Of a stretch of DNA of 64,000 nt, positions 46,501 to 58,500 are shown in pieces (position 1 is the stretch's first letter; every line of letters begins with the position of its first letter). The DNA lies in NCBI GenBank assembly GCA_963971575.1, contig OZ020625.1, forward strand, positions 29,956,537 to 30,020,536, read 5' to 3'. Both the position numbers and the translations under genes were made by a program. This DNA comes from Liopterus haemorrhoidalis. Lineage: Eukaryota > Arthropoda > Insecta > Coleoptera > Dytiscidae. Under the pieces are notes generated by a model. The model saw only the letters and a program-made list of their open reading frames with translations, was not told where the DNA came from and ran no database searches.

Positions 46501-49500
46501 GGTCCGTAATGACCTAAAACTATTAATGAAAATTTAGATTTTTTTTTTTTTGGAATTTTAAAAAATACGTATCTCAAAAAAGGTAAGAAATAGAGACTTG
46601 AGGTTTGAATTTTTGGAACATAACAACTAGCACACAACTTTATTTTTGGCCCATCAAAGAAAATCTTTGCATGTTAACAAAAATTTTAAAATAACAAAAA
46701 TTATATCTAAAAAACGGGAAGAGATAGAGGCCTGCGGTTTGAATTTTTGGAATCCTCATACCGTCTTTAGTATAGAATAAAATTGGGCACATAATAGCTA
46801 TTACACAACTTTATTTATGGCCCATCAAACAAAATCTCGCATCTTATTTTCGAGTTTCTTGTATTGAGATTTATAAATTTTTAGTTCGTTTTTTTTAAAT
46901 ATGTGTCATTTTCAGCCCAAAATCATATGTTACGAAAATCTGTGGACAACGCAGATACAGAATTAACACTTGGTGTTTTTTTGAGCGTATTTTCTGAGTG
47001 TCAGTTCCATGTTTTGAGGCCTAGTGTCATAAATGGAGTGTTCAAAATTACTCGATTGTGCACTTTATATGCTGCTGAGGTAAGAACATAATATTTTGTG
47101 ATTGCTATTTTTTGAGGTTCAAATATTAAATTTTATTAATTTAGTATAATTCTACAAGTCTATTACGTCCTAAATCTAGTCATGTGATTTATAAAACTCC
47201 GCATCGCCTCGTTTTGTAAATTTTATTAGATATTCATTTCCTTGTTGCATAAATAGCTATTGACGGGCTATTTTAAGCTGGCTGACAGTACTGTGTAGAG
47301 TGCGGAATTTAGTAAGAAATCACTATCTCGCGGTGGGGGGGGGGGGTCATAAAAAGTCACATAAATGCATTTATTCCTTCGTAGTTGGTTTGAAAAAACA
47401 TAGATGTCACAACATTCGTTACGCATTAATTTTCATAGCTGTGAATGCTGTCATTAAACGTTAAAATTGTCTATTAATTTTATCCTTAAGGGGGGGGGGT
47501 ATGGTCAGAGCAGCACATTTTATACCCATTTTCAAGATTTTTTTTTAGAAAACTGTGAATAGTAACTTGATTGGGATAATACCTACAGTAAAGAACAACC
47601 TTTGAAGAGTATCCAAAAAAAATTTTATTGAAAAATATCGAAAATTAAGCTCGTGACATGAATTTGAAATTTTCGTTCAGGACAAAGAGTTGATTTGCGG
47701 TGAGACACATAACTAATGACTGGATCATCTAAAACAAAAAAACCAAAAATATTTCGTTAGTTTATGAGTTTCTTAAGGTCACGCTGTCGAGATATTTTTT
47801 TTTTCTTGCTTATTTTTTTTTTTATGGAAGTTTTTACAACTGAAAACAGAAACTTCGAAAAAAAAAATCCGTTTTTTTCGTTTATTTGACTTCAAACTTA
47901 TACCAAAAATTAAATAATCTAGATATTTGAAAAAAATCGACAGCATTACCTCAAGAAACTCATAAACTAACGAAATATTTTTGGTTTTTTTGTTTTAGAT
48001 GATCCGGTCATTAGTTATGTGTCTCACCGCAAATCAACTCTTTGTCCTGAACGAAAATTTCAAATTCATGTCACGAGCTTAATTTTCGATATTTTTCAAT
48101 AAAAATTTTTTTGGATACTCTTCATAAGTTGTTCTTTACTGTAGGTATTATCCCAATCAAGTTACTATTAACAGTTTACTAAAAAAAAATCTTTTAAATG
48201 GGTATAAAATGTGCTGCTCTGACCATACTCCCCCCTTAATGCATAGTCTATTGTCGACTAATTTTAGAGCTAGGAATACTTAAGTAGAACTAGATTTTAA
48301 ATTCTAGTAATTTTTACCTATTAAGTGAGGCTATTTTGTTTAGCAAAAGTCAACTTCAAACCTTAAAGAGAACTTTTGACAATTTAGGAAAATGAAAATT
48401 CCAGTTATTGAGAAGTGACATTACCTATAGAGGCGCTGTTGTCGCTTACAAAATGGCGATTGGAATAGGTATTTGCAGCTAAGCACCCTACCATCTGGTG
48501 AGCGTTTCATGAACTTGTGTACATCAGATAACATTTCGTTTTGTGTATTGGTTTTGTATGAAGTTTGTTTTTAAAGTTTTATTATAATCATTGAAAAATG
48601 TATAATACATATTGTTGTGTGCCTATGTGCAATTCATTGCAAAGAAGAAACCCGGAAATATCGTTTCATTTGTTTCCACTAATATCAGACACCGTACGGT
48701 TCGAAACAAAATTGGGAAAGCAAGAGGTTAGGAATCGACGCGATGTTTAGATAAACAATTTAAAAATTGGAAAAAAAGTGAGCCCTTATATCAAAGTTTG
48801 CTCATTACATTTTAATGATAGTGACTACAAAAAATATTTTCAATTTTGTATTTATTATCGCATATCTTGAAAATTCCTGTTATTGTGTGTGGGTTTGTAA
48901 TGCACAAGTTTGTAGGCATAATGCATAAATCTTTATGAACTCTCTGTTTTTTTCAGTGACTCCACACAATATTATATGCCCAGCATTGTAGATTTCTACC
49001 CCTTGGTAAACAACACGGGAATTATTATTTCCCCCAATATAGTTAAAATAATCGACAATGAAAAACCGCCATAACTTAAAACCAGATAACAAAATGTAGT
49101 ATTTTAGATGTTTACAAGTAATGTCACTTCACAGAATCAGAAAATCCCAAACAATTATTTATTTTTTGTCGTTTTTTGATACACTTTTCGCTATTATTTA
49201 CTAGTAAATGTCAAGTGGTATCTGATTTAGAATGGTATCAAAAAAATCCGCGTGGCGCTACGATCTTAAAATTTTTCCCCTATAGAGGCGCTGTTGTCGC
49301 TTACAAAATGGCGATTGGAATAGGATATTTTTGACATTTGCCAGTTGATATACGCAAGAATTCACATTGCAGTTAATTTTCTGTTGCGATTTTAAAGACA
49401 TTTTATTAAAGTTTTCTTCACTGTAACACATACAAATAATGCAATTAAATGAGCCACATCCAACAAAATCCTATTTCGTTAAGTTCCAAAATATTACGCT

Positions 49501-52500
49501 AGGCGTCACTTCAGTTATTGTCAGTTCTCAATAGGCTAATAGTTCAACTAAATATTGAAAATTCCAGTTGGTTCCACTTAAACGTTTGGAATAGCCTATT
49601 AAACAATTAATTTTTTTTACAGCAAGATTTAATGGACTTCTCCTTGGATTCTTCCCGTTTATGGACAATCTGGAGAGACCCATCTGGAACCTGTTCTGTC
49701 CTATCTGCTTGTCTGAACTCGCAGACTCGTGGTGAATGGCTACCAGCTATTCTTTCACCACCGTTGGATCCAGAATTTATCTCGCCAGATCCAGATATTG
49801 ATCCAAAGCAAGCTTATGTCAGTTATATCTTTCATCCTGGCCGTTTTCCGCTGAGTGTTATCAGTAAAGCGCTGAGTATTTATAGGAGGAGCGCTGCATT
49901 AAGCGATATTAATGTTGGAGCTAATGTACTGAAACAGAGAGTTTGTGTAGCGGTCGAAACGGAAATTCAAACGGAGGTTCAAGAATATGAAGTCAGTGAT
50001 ATGGAATATTTGGACATAACTACGAGGTATGGCAGTAACGAAATGCCTAAAAGAACGAAATTCCCATTTAGTTCCGCTTAAAGCAACGCTTTTCTATATT
50101 TTCAAAATTTCCATTTTTTTGTGTGTCTTTAAAATATATAAAAGCCGGTCGCTATGGCGTAGTGGTCAGCTCATTTGACTGCTAACCGTGGGGACTCGGG
50201 TTCGAATCCCGGTGATGGCATGGATGTTTGTATTTGTCATAAAATTAATAAAGTATCCAAAATAAAAATAACAGAGTAGCTGGCTAAAGGTCTATATATA
50301 TTAGAGCCAAAATCAATAAATAAAAAAAATATATATATATAAAAATGTTTTATATTTTTAACAAATGTCATTCGTTTCCATGGTTTCACTGTTGGAAAAA
50401 AAATATCGGTTTATTTCGTTTCAGATAATGTTTATGGGAGTGAATATAAAATACATTTTATTTAAGGTTACAGTCTGTTCCGAACGGTTAAGCGGAACTA
50501 AATGGGAATTTAGTTCTTTTAGGTTGTCACGAGAAGGGACCTTGCTTGGGTTATTTCATTTTTCACGTTGGAATGTCAAAATTTAAAATTCCAACAATGA
50601 AACCATGGAAACGAATGACATATGTCAAAATTAAATATTTTTTTTTAGATATTTTAATGACAAAAAAATAAATAAATGGGAAATTTGTATTAAGAATGAC
50701 ACAAAAAATCAAAATATAAAGAAAATGACATTTTAAAATGATTAACCTTAACCAAAAAATGTTTATTGTAAGTATGATTTACAAAGCTTAAACAACACGG
50801 TCGAAAAGCACGATTTAAACGATGAAAGTAACTATAGTCTGTTCCAAACGGTTAAGCGGAACTAGATTTTGTAATTTAGTTACTTTCATCGTTTAAATCG
50901 TGCTTTTCGGCCGTTTTGTTTAAGCTTTGTAAATCATACTTACAATCAACATTTTTTGGTTAAGGTTAATATCATTTTAAAATGTCATTTTCTTTATATT
51001 TTGATTTTTTGTGTCATTCTTAATACAAATTTCCCATTTATTTATTTTTTTGTCATTAAAATATATAAAAAAATAATTTAATTTTGACATAGGTCATTCG
51101 TTTCCATGGTTTCATTGTTGGAATTTTAAATTTTGACATTCCAACGTAAAAAATGAAATAACCCAAGCAAGGTCCCTTGTCGTGACAACCTAAAAGAACG
51201 AAATTCCCATTTAGTTCCGCCTAAGCGTTTGAAACAGACTGTAGATTGCAAAATCTAGTTCCGCCTAACCGTTTGGAACAGACTGTATTTTTTAAACTGA
51301 TTAGCAGAAAAAATATTAATTTTTTTAACTGATAAGTAAAAAAAAAACGCTTCTATTATTTTGGGGGGGGGGTGAACGCTCAGTACCCTCTCCCCCTGGC
51401 AGCGGCCTTGGTATGATTATTACAAAATAAGGAAAAAAATGTTCTTCTAAATTATTGTATAATAGTATATTCTGTAACAAGGTTGGAATGAGAAAATTCG
51501 ATGCGAGTGGAACATTCCGAGCGTGAGGAACCACGAGCATCGAATTTTCTCTTCCAATCGAGCCACAGACCCTTCTTTCTCCACGACCACCAGAAGAAAA
51601 AAAAATTAACAAATAATTATTTTAACAAACATTTTATCTTAACAAATAATTATTTTAACAAACATTTTATCTTAACAAATAATTTATATTACATAACAAA
51701 TTAGTCAATTAATTAAATTAATTTTCTTATTTATTATTTGTTTAATTTTAATTTAATTTGCCGCACATCGGCCACTATTTTAGGTTAGGAAGTTATGTTG
51801 CATTTATTTAATGTATACGTTGCATATATCTTAATGTAACCCTACAAAAACAAAAGACAACAAGCATAGAATAATTATTTCATAACAAGTGATGGAATGA
51901 AATACACGCAAAATGCATAAGAAGATAAGTGCTTTAGAATAACATTCCAACTCTTGTGTTAGAATATTAACTTTCTGTAGTCAAAATTGCTTTTAGAATT
52001 GGTAAATTCTATAGTGGTTGTTGAGAAAATAAATTTCTAATACAAATAAAACCATTTAAAAATTTATCACTCGGAACTGAACCGAAAACCGAAAAAAACC
52101 GTTATTTTTGCCGGAACGAAAACCGTAACCGAACCGATATTTATTTTTTTAATTGAACCGGAACAAAAACCGAAACGAAAAAAATAACGGTTCGAACCCT
52201 TGGTCTTTAAAATATATAAAAATGTATTATATTTTTAACTAATGTCATTTGTTTCCGTGACAACCTAAATGAACGAAATTCTCATTTAGTTAAAGCAAAG
52301 AAATTTTTTTTGTATATTTTCAAATTTCTCAATTATTTATTTATTTTTGTCTTTACAATATATAAAAATGTATTATATATGCAACCTAAAAGAAAGAAAT
52401 TCTTATTTAGTTCCGCTTAAAGCAAACATTTTTTATCTATATTTTCAAATTTTCCGTTTTTTTTTTGTGTCTTTGAAATATATAAAAATGTATTATATTT

Positions 52501-55500
52501 TTGACTAATGTCATTCGTTTCCATGGTGTCACTGTTGGAATTTTTAATTTTCACATGCCAACGTGAAACTTGAAATAACCTAAGCAAGTTCCTGTGTCTT
52601 TAATATATATAAAAATGTATTATATATACAAACTAAAAGAACGAAATTGCCATTTAGTTCCGCATAAAGCAAAGAAATGACCTATAATCTCACAAATAGA
52701 TTGCGCCTGACGGAGGAATAAAATTTTTTAGTTTCTCAGCATTTTGTTAAATTTTTCTTTAAAAAAAATCGCCTAATTTTTTTTTCCTTTCAGATGCTGG
52801 TCTAGATTTTATTCTTGCTGTGTACAATACTATGCAGCAAGTGCAAAACCATTAGGTCTTCTACTTTTGCCTTCAGTATCAGGAGTAGTATTGCTTAAAA
52901 AAAGCATGTATTCATTTTTGCGACCGCTAGATGTCTTGGAGCAAATGATGTTCTGTCCAGAAACAACAACTTCCGAACAATTTACAAATTGTAACCAAGC
53001 AGAATTTAGCTCTGAATCAGAAGTGGTTCCAGATCTGATACAGTTGATGTCCATTTTGGTAACTTTAGAACAACAGTTGACTGAAAGTTTTAAATTTAAT
53101 ATTGAAAAAGAAATGGCCCAACTAAAAAGTCCTGATAAAGTAATGTCGGATTTAGTTATTGAACTTATGGTTGGAGCTGAAAATCCTGTAAGTATTTTAT
53201 ATAGTTTAATTTTTATAACAAGAATATTACGTCACGAATAATTGCCTATTATGTTTACATAATGCATATGTATACTTAATACAAGGGTTACCTTTTATGT
53301 TTTTACAAACGACCACTAGATGGCAATATTGAAATGTGTCATCACTATACAGGGTGTTTGTTTGAAACGGGGCACCCCGAATAACTCCTTTATTTTAAGA
53401 GATATAAAAAATTCTTCAGAATAAAAGTTAAACTAGACAAAAAGGCCCATCTAAAGGTTACTATAAGAATTCTGAGGCACTTCCGGTTTCACCGGAAATG
53501 ATGTCAACTTTTGATCTAGCATAGGGAATCGATAATTTTATATTTTTTTCCTAAAAGTACATTAAATTAGCTTTACAATGACATCAAAAAATCATATTTT
53601 TATGTTAACCATTTCAAAATGGCGACCATTTATTTACAAAATAATAATCAACAATAGTTTTACAAAGTTGAACGTAGCAAGCTTTGAAAACAACAAAAAA
53701 AGAAACAAAATATCTCTAAAATAAACTATTTGACTATTTAGAAAAAAAACCTACAGTCTGTTCCAAACGGTTAAGCGGAACTAGATTTTGCAATCTAGTT
53801 ACTTTCATCGTTTAAATCGTGCCTTTCGGCCGTTTTGTTTAAGCTTTGTAAATCATACTTACAATAAACATTTTTTGGTTAAGGTTAATATCATTTTAAA
53901 ATGTCATTTTCTTTATATTTTGATTTTTGTGTCATTCTTAATACAAATTTCCCATTTATTTATTTTTTTGTCATTAAAATATAAAAAAAAGTATTTAATT
54001 TTGACATATGTCATTCGTTTCCATGGTTTCATTGTTGGAATTTTAAATTTTGTCATCCCAACGTGAAAAATGAAATAACCCAAGCAAGGTCCCTTCTCGT
54101 GACAACCTAAAAGAACTAAATTCCCATTTAATTCCGCTTAACCGTTTGGAACAGACTGTATTACTTTTTCAATTATTTTACAAAAAAAAAAAAAATTACA
54201 AATGTTCGATCAAACCACCATTATTATCCACACATTTTCTCATTCTTAATAAAAACTCTTCCATCGCCCTTATAAGAGTACACTCTTGGATATCCCGGAT
54301 TGCACTTCTAACCCTTTCTTCTAAATCTTCTATCGTCGTTGGTGTTGTACCAACTTACCAACTTACTACCAATTAATATAATTTTTTTTTTTTCAAACAA
54401 AAATAAGCAAAATAAACTATTAAACTCTTGTTATTTATAAAACATTTAATTGAAAAATTAAAATTTAAGTTATTTCATGTTATTTCATATAATAACTAGT
54501 TATAACAGTTTATTTTAGAGATATTTTGTTTCTTTTTTTATTGTTTTCAAAGCTTGCTATGTTCAACTTTGTAAAACTTATGTTGATAATTATTTTGTGA
54601 ATAAATGGTCGCCATTTTGAAATGGTTAACATAAAAATATGACTTTTTGGTGTCATTATAAAGCTAATTTAATGTACTTTTAGGAAAAAAATATAAAATT
54701 ATCGATTCCCTATGCTAGATCAAAAGTTGACATCATTTCCTGTGAAACCGGAAGTGCCTCAGAATTCTTATAGTAACCTGTAGATGGGCCTTTTTGTCTA
54801 GTTTAACTTTTGTTCTGAAGATTTTTTGTATCTTTACAAATAAAGGAGATTTTCGGGGTGCCCCGTTTCAAACAAATACCCTGTATATCCTAAAGGGGTT
54901 CTTCTAAAAATCTGAAAAAATTCAATAATGCATATTGATGGAAACCGGAATAGTTGAATTTTTGATTAAATCAATGTTTCGAAAAATATTGAATTTTTTG
55001 TAACGTTGAAAAAATAATAATTATTTTTTAAATGTATTGTTACCAGTGCTGGTTTACTGAAATTTCTTGATCAAAAATGGCCTAGTTTAGAATGTTCCTG
55101 TAGTTGCTAGGAGGTGTACCCACTAAAATAATGTCTTTCATTGTTCGGTGACGTCATGTTCTTATAAAAATTGAACTATAGCATATAATTTTATGTTTTA
55201 TTATTTTTAAATATTTTTAGATATTGTCATCTCAATTTTTATGGAGTCTCTCTCAAAATTTATCAAATTGCAACGATCTTTATGCCGCCATGCATCTGTT
55301 ATTGGAACTATTAAGAATGGACGCCCATAGAGATTCAGAAAAATTATACCCAGATTTATCGAAAGAAAATTTGTCACTGAACCACTTATTCAGTTCTGAA
55401 CTAGGTGTTTCTGTTGTTTCGGAATGTTTACACCAACAAGCAGTTGTACGGTAAGATTATTTTAACCCTTTACCGCATAGTGTGCCATATATGGCACATT

Positions 55501-58500
55501 CCGATTTTTATTTTTTATTTTACTTTTAAAACTGAGTCAGAACGTTACTTCATGAATGTTCATATATGCCATATACACAGCAATGGATCCTGCAGTATCT
55601 CAAGTAATGGGCTGCAATACATTTGAGGATATCAAGCGGAATTTGCACAACGATAACTCGAATTTATTGAGAAACAATCATATCGAAAACATTTTATTTT
55701 TTTAACAATATTACGGAACTAATGATTTTTTTCTTTCAGGTTTTCAATTTGTCGCAACTTATTATTACTTCAAAATATTTTGCTGGAAAGAAGAGAACTT
55801 GATTGGGGTATCCTAGAAGCAATTCGTTCTGTCTGTATGCCTGAAACAGTAGTTTTCATGCAGGCATATTATATAATAATGTGGCTCTCTGAACAACCAG
55901 CCCAACCGACTACTCTTTCAGAGACCACAGGTCGAAGATTTGCACCTTTGAAACTAACTCCTGTATATGGGTGAGCTATATAGAGCACTGTTTCTCAACC
56001 AAAAACGCACCGCGGACCACTAAAATATATAATTTTCTAACGCGGACCACTGATAATAATTGTTGTTTCATTTTTTGCAAGAAAACAAATATATTTAATG
56101 TGCTATTAAATACATTTATTTTATTTGTAGAAAATCAGAAAGTTTGCAGAAAATATACAAAATATAAATTATTTACATAAAAAATGTGCATGAAAAATTA
56201 AAAAAAAACTGCAAGAACCACATATAAAAACTTTCGCGGACCATTAACATTTTTCTGGACCACCTGTTAAGAAACACTGATATAGACCATATTAGTAACT
56301 ACGTCACAAAATGGGATACCGTGCTGCCGTCTCGCGGTTGTATTCCTCTTATTTGAATTTAGCATGTTGTTTTTTTGTTAAATTATATTTTGGAAGTATA
56401 AAGGATTCCACACACCAAAGCGGCCGCGGTGGCGGCCACGGTAGCGATACGGCAGCGGCCTAACGCAACCTATACAATACAATGAGACCACGCACATACA
56501 AGCGTTCAGCTATCTGAGAACGCCACTGACTGCAGCGTTCAGTCTAGCGATCACCAAACACTGGCGGCCAAACTCGACAAGTTGCGTTAGGCCGCGCGAT
56601 ATTCATTGTTTATATACCACAGAGTGAATATATTTAAGAAAATAACGTCGAAAATAGATAATTTAACAGAAAAAATCATAGATCAGTAAAGGATCATTTA
56701 ATTTTGTATGACTTAGCACATCCTGATTACAAGAATATTAGGAAAACAAATAAAGTGTGGGACGAAATAGGAAAAGTTTTGGAAATTGATGGTAAAGTCT
56801 GTTCCAAACGATTAGGCGGAACTAGATTTTGCAATCTAGTTACTTTCATCGTTTAAATAATGCTTTTCAGCCGTTTTGTTTAAGCTTTGTAAATCATACT
56901 TGCAACAAATATTTTTTGGTTAAGGTTAATATCATTTTAAAATGTCATTTTCTTTATATTTTGATTTTTTGTGTTATTCTTTATACAAATATCCCATTTA
57001 TTTATTTTTTGTCATTAAAATATGTAAGAAAATTAATTTAAGTTTCGTTTCCATGGTTTCATTGTTGGAATTTTAAATTTTGACATTGCAACGTGAAAAA
57101 TGAAATAACCCAAGCAAGGTCCCTTTTCGTGACAACCTAAAAGAACGAAATTCCCATTTAGTTCCGCCTAACCGTTTGAAACAGACTGTAAGTAGATTAT
57201 TATTTTTCCTCTACATACAATTAATTATTCTATTGTATTCTCGCAATCAATATTATCATACAACTATATACCGTGATTCACTAACTGATCGCTACCGCTA
57301 CCGCCACTCCCACCGCGTTAGTGTGAGGAGACCTGATCGCTAGTCGTATCGCTACCGTGGCCGCCACCGCGGCCGCTTTCGTGTGTGGAATCCTTAAATT
57401 AAGTTTTCAAAGTAAGAGAATGCTTCACGTCAAAACACAAGTCAATATTTATTTATTAAAATTCTTATTTTATACATTATAATTTAATATTTTTGCAGAA
57501 CAATATTATTTTGCAGGTTAATTTTGAAAATTTTACGTTAATAATCGTTATTATGGCAAGTAACATAGCAATAAGTGTGTATGCCATATCTAAATGGTTT
57601 GAAGGAACAATATGTTATTTTATCCATTATTGTTTTTCATTTTCATCTGTCAAAAAATTTTGCAACTAAGAATGTAGCTGTAATGGTTACAATTTGGAGC
57701 AAAACAATACACCATTATGCATTCTAAAACAAAATATTAATGATTACTAAAGCCGCATTCAGACCTCTTTAAATTAACGAGTTATAGACTATGCGTTGTG
57801 TCGTTCTGAGTTATGCTTTAATGCATTCTTTTAACGTTCCATGTACCGTTCACATCTGTTATAAATTAGTACGTTACGAATAGCCCTCCATCTGTGAATT
57901 TTGAATCCAACTATTTAGCTTCGTAAAATATTTTATATGTATTATCGTTCTTATAATTCTGTTGTCTTAGATTTTAACTACCTAATTACCTAAATTGATC
58001 ATATTTACTGTCCGTCTTTGTAATTTTGAGCAAGATTTGTTAATGATGACATTATGTTAGGTTATGTAAAGGCATTCGACAACTACGGTGTCATTGATAG
58101 AATGCGATAGCCAATGTGTTTACATGTCTGTCTCATTAAAACATCTCACAAGTTTAGAAAATTATGTACAATCCACAACAAACAGCGTATTAAATTTGGA
58201 GGTCTGAACGGTTTCACGTCTTACCATATGACAAACTTTCTGGTGACAGTGAACAGTCTATAATCTACAGTGCATCTATTGATTTAAGAGCTCTGAATGC
58301 GGCTTAAGTGAGGATGACGATCTTCACCTTATTTTTTAAATGTTGTTTATATTTTTTTAGGCTAAAAACCAAATCAAATCGTCTAATGACTCTTTTGGAA
58401 TTATTTTGTATGAGCCAAGGTGGTAATTTGGCACACACTCAATTACGTAAGATGTTTTTTGAAGAGGATACTTTACCATATTGGCATATTTCCATGCTTG

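Larger units (their letters stand above)
48410..49531. mobile_element. THAP-bearing DNA element, composite and decayed
   Basis: TA-flanked with inverted ends TTGAGAAGTGACATTACC and TTGTCAGTTCTCAA; same family as the MITE at 24090-24351. A second internal end at ~49125-49137 (TAATGTCACTTC) and a repeated CCTATAGAGGCGCTGTTGTC at 49278 show it is two copies fused or nested. Holds two pseudogene fragments. In NUP160 intron 4. Confidence 0.78.
53350..54883 (-). mobile_element. Tc1-like element with ~340-bp inverted repeats, hosting a MITE
   Basis: TA flanks (53348-53349, 54884-54885), ends CAGGGTGTTTGTTTGAAACG and near-complement. Interior has a transposase C-terminus (54196-54345) and MITE-1 copy 7. 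In NUP160 intron 6; single-end relative at 7382. Confidence 0.88.
56401..57395. mobile_element. Element with 50-bp GC-rich inverted repeats and MADF scrap
   Basis: Ends AAGGATTCCACACACCAAAG + CGGCCGCGGTGGCGGCCACG and the complement at 57345-57395, strikingly GC-rich for this window. Contains a MADF-like coding scrap (56671-56793) and MITE-1 copy 8. MADF proteins accompany PIF/Harbinger transposons, so that class is likely. Confidence 0.75.

Noticed and set aside
46903..47091. Independent small protein starting MSFSAQNHMLRKS
   Set aside because: From 46916 on it is exon 4 of NUP160; the apparent start is intron read-through.
50144..50220. A genuine tRNA-Ser gene
   Set aside because: A and B boxes are good but acceptor and anticodon stems pair poorly, and an AT-rich tail follows; this is a SINE head.
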